This document shows positions 63,238 to 64,000 of a stretch of DNA of 64,000 nucleotides, piece after piece. The notes beneath the pieces are model-generated. The model had not been told where the DNA came from. It saw only the letters and a list, made by a program, of their open reading frames with translations, and ran no database searches. This DNA comes from Rugamonas rubra (GTDB lineage: Bacteria > Pseudomonadota > Gammaproteobacteria > Burkholderiales > Burkholderiaceae_D), in the NCBI RefSeq assembly GCF_900114705.1, contig NZ_FOTW01000027.1, positions 40,623-104,622 on the forward strand. The letters are read 5' to 3'. The translations under genes and the position numbers were made by a program. The first letter of the stretch is position 1, and every line of letters starts with the position of its first letter.

Positions 63238-63885
63238 ATGTTAGCTGGGGTTTTATGGGACAACGACGGCGTATTGGTCGACACCGAGCAGCTGTTCTAC
63301 GAGTCGAACCGCGAGCTGTTCGCGCGCCACCGGATCGTGCTGAGCGAGCGCCAGTTCTTCGACTGGTATTTGGTCGACAATTGCGGCGCCTGGCATCTGC
63401 TGGCGGCGCGCGGCGTCACGGCGGCGCAGATCGCCGCGCTGCGCGAGGGCCGCAACCGCCAGTACAGCGAGCGTTTGGCGGCCGAGCATATTCCGGCCAT
63501 CGCCGGCGTGGCCGAGCTGTTGGCGGCGCTGGCGCCGCGGCTGCGCATGGGGGTGGTGACCAGCTCGCGCGCCGAGCACTTCGACATCATCCACGCCCGC
63601 CTGCCGCTGCGCCAGCACTTCGAGTTCGTGCTGACTCACGAGTCCTACGTCAACAGCAAGCCCTCGCCCGAGCCCTATTTGCTCGGCCTGGAGCGGCTCG
63701 GCCTGGACGCGGCGCAGTGCGTGGTGGTGGAGGATTCGCCGCGCGGCCTGCAGGCGGCCAGCGCCGCCGGGCTGCGCTGCATCGTCCTGCGCAACGCGCT
63801 GACACGGCACTATGATTTTCCCGGCGCGCTGCGCGTGGTCGACGACATGGCGCAGTTGCGCGCGGTGTTGGAGGAGTTGATGTAG
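63238..63885 (+). CDS. HAD-superfamily phosphatase, beta-phosphoglucomutase-like
   Basis: A 215-residue hydrolase. The catalytic motif WDNDGVLVDTE has Asp8 (nucleophile) and Asp10. Motif II is VVTSSR, the Lys is in NSKPSPEPYLLGLERLG, and the acidic motif is VVVEDSPRGLQAA, with a helical cap at about 15-85. The subgroup includes sugar-phosphate phosphatases; the substrate is unknown. The ATG at 63238 is 10 nt after GGAAGG; an ATG three codons earlier is too close to that site. It is divergent from the diguanylate cyclase. Confidence 0.92.
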   Translation: MLAGVLWDNDGVLVDTEQLFYESNRELFARHRIVLSERQFFDWYLVDNCGAWHLLAARGVTAAQIAALREGRNRQYSERLAAEHIPAIAGVAELLAALAPRLRMGVVTSSRAEHFDIIHARLPLRQHFEFVLTHESYVNSKPSPEPYLLGLERLGLDAAQCVVVEDSPRGLQAASAAGLRCIVLRNALTRHYDFPGALRVVDDMAQLRAVLEELM

Positions 63886-63904
63886 TGTTGCGCGGCCCAA
63901 AACG

Positions 63905-63917
63905 AGGGTCAGACCCT
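63905..63917. repeat. GGGTC palindrome repeat, half copy
   Basis: AGGGTCAGACCCT, a single arm identical to the first arm of copy B, 20 bp after the HAD gene. The second arm is absent. The rest of the window to 64000 holds no gene. Confidence 0.8.
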
Positions 63918-64000
63918 AATGCCGTTGACTTAAGCTTTTGACTTCTTATATGGGTAGCGCTGTGCCTTTGATTTGACGACCCGGTCAAAATGACGGCCGG

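Overview
The window looks like the chromosome of a high-GC betaproteobacterium of the Oxalobacteraceae (Massilia, Duganella or Janthinobacterium type). The reasons are the gene order tig-clpP-clpX-lon-hupB-ppiD with interleaved tRNAs, a Bordetella/Neisseria-type porin, a PEP-CTERM protein, and a dispersed GGGGTCTGACCCC palindrome family at the 3' ends of genes. No rRNA, CRISPR array, insertion sequence or integrase was recognised. The placement within the family is an inference from gene content, not from a marker phylogeny.

Layout. 1-3023: 3' end of an RND efflux pump gene, a PEP-CTERM zinc-protease-like protein and a small lipoprotein. 3241-12556: tRNA-Leu, then the protein quality-control block tig, clpP, clpX, lon, hupB, tRNA-Val, tRNA-Asp, ppiD. 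12635-19642: a rodA remnant, a divergent MBL-hydrolase/LysR pair, mnmH-tesA divergent from an orphan YbbA-type ABC ATPase, and the bifunctional NAD(P)HX repair enzyme. 19930-32305: a fused 5-oxoprolinase, a REC-TPR response regulator, purL, a membrane protein divergent from an AraC regulator, and an AlkD-like protein. 32665-38561: a C4-dicarboxylate-type module (DAACS symporter and porin behind a candidate sigma-54 promoter, then dctB-dctD). 38656-43220 (minus strand): selO-msrB-yciB-bolA and two tandem parvulin isomerases. 43577-50336: an acyl-CoA ligase joined to a complete Liv-type ABC importer. 50453-57762: a chemoreceptor, a 1202-residue SF1 helicase, and a TetR-SDR pair. 58023-60777: a PAAR / LAS-type metallopeptidase / secreted partner module. 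60788-63885: a diguanylate cyclase and a HAD phosphatase.

The most unusual unit is 58023-60777. A PAAR protein with a C-terminal beta-rich extension is followed 20 bp later by a protein with the zinc-ligand pattern of LAS peptidoglycan peptidases (H-x6-D and HxH). A coiled-coil segment of about 90 residues is inserted between the two ligand motifs. Its stop codon overlaps (ATGA) the start of an exported, cysteine-containing protein with low G+C. The arrangement fits an orphan type VI secretion effector with a periplasmic immunity protein. That function is inferred from motifs and gene order; no Hcp, VgrG or T6SS core gene is in the window.

A second theme is the palindrome family. Copies at 12635, 18041, 23567, 29739, 56233 and a half copy at 63905, plus an unrelated perfect 28-bp inverted repeat at 50353, lie just downstream of plus-strand genes, five of the seven in convergent gaps, where they may act as bidirectional terminators. 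Many start sites were moved from the longest open frame on the basis of ribosome binding sites, family length and stop/start overlaps; these choices are stated per gene.
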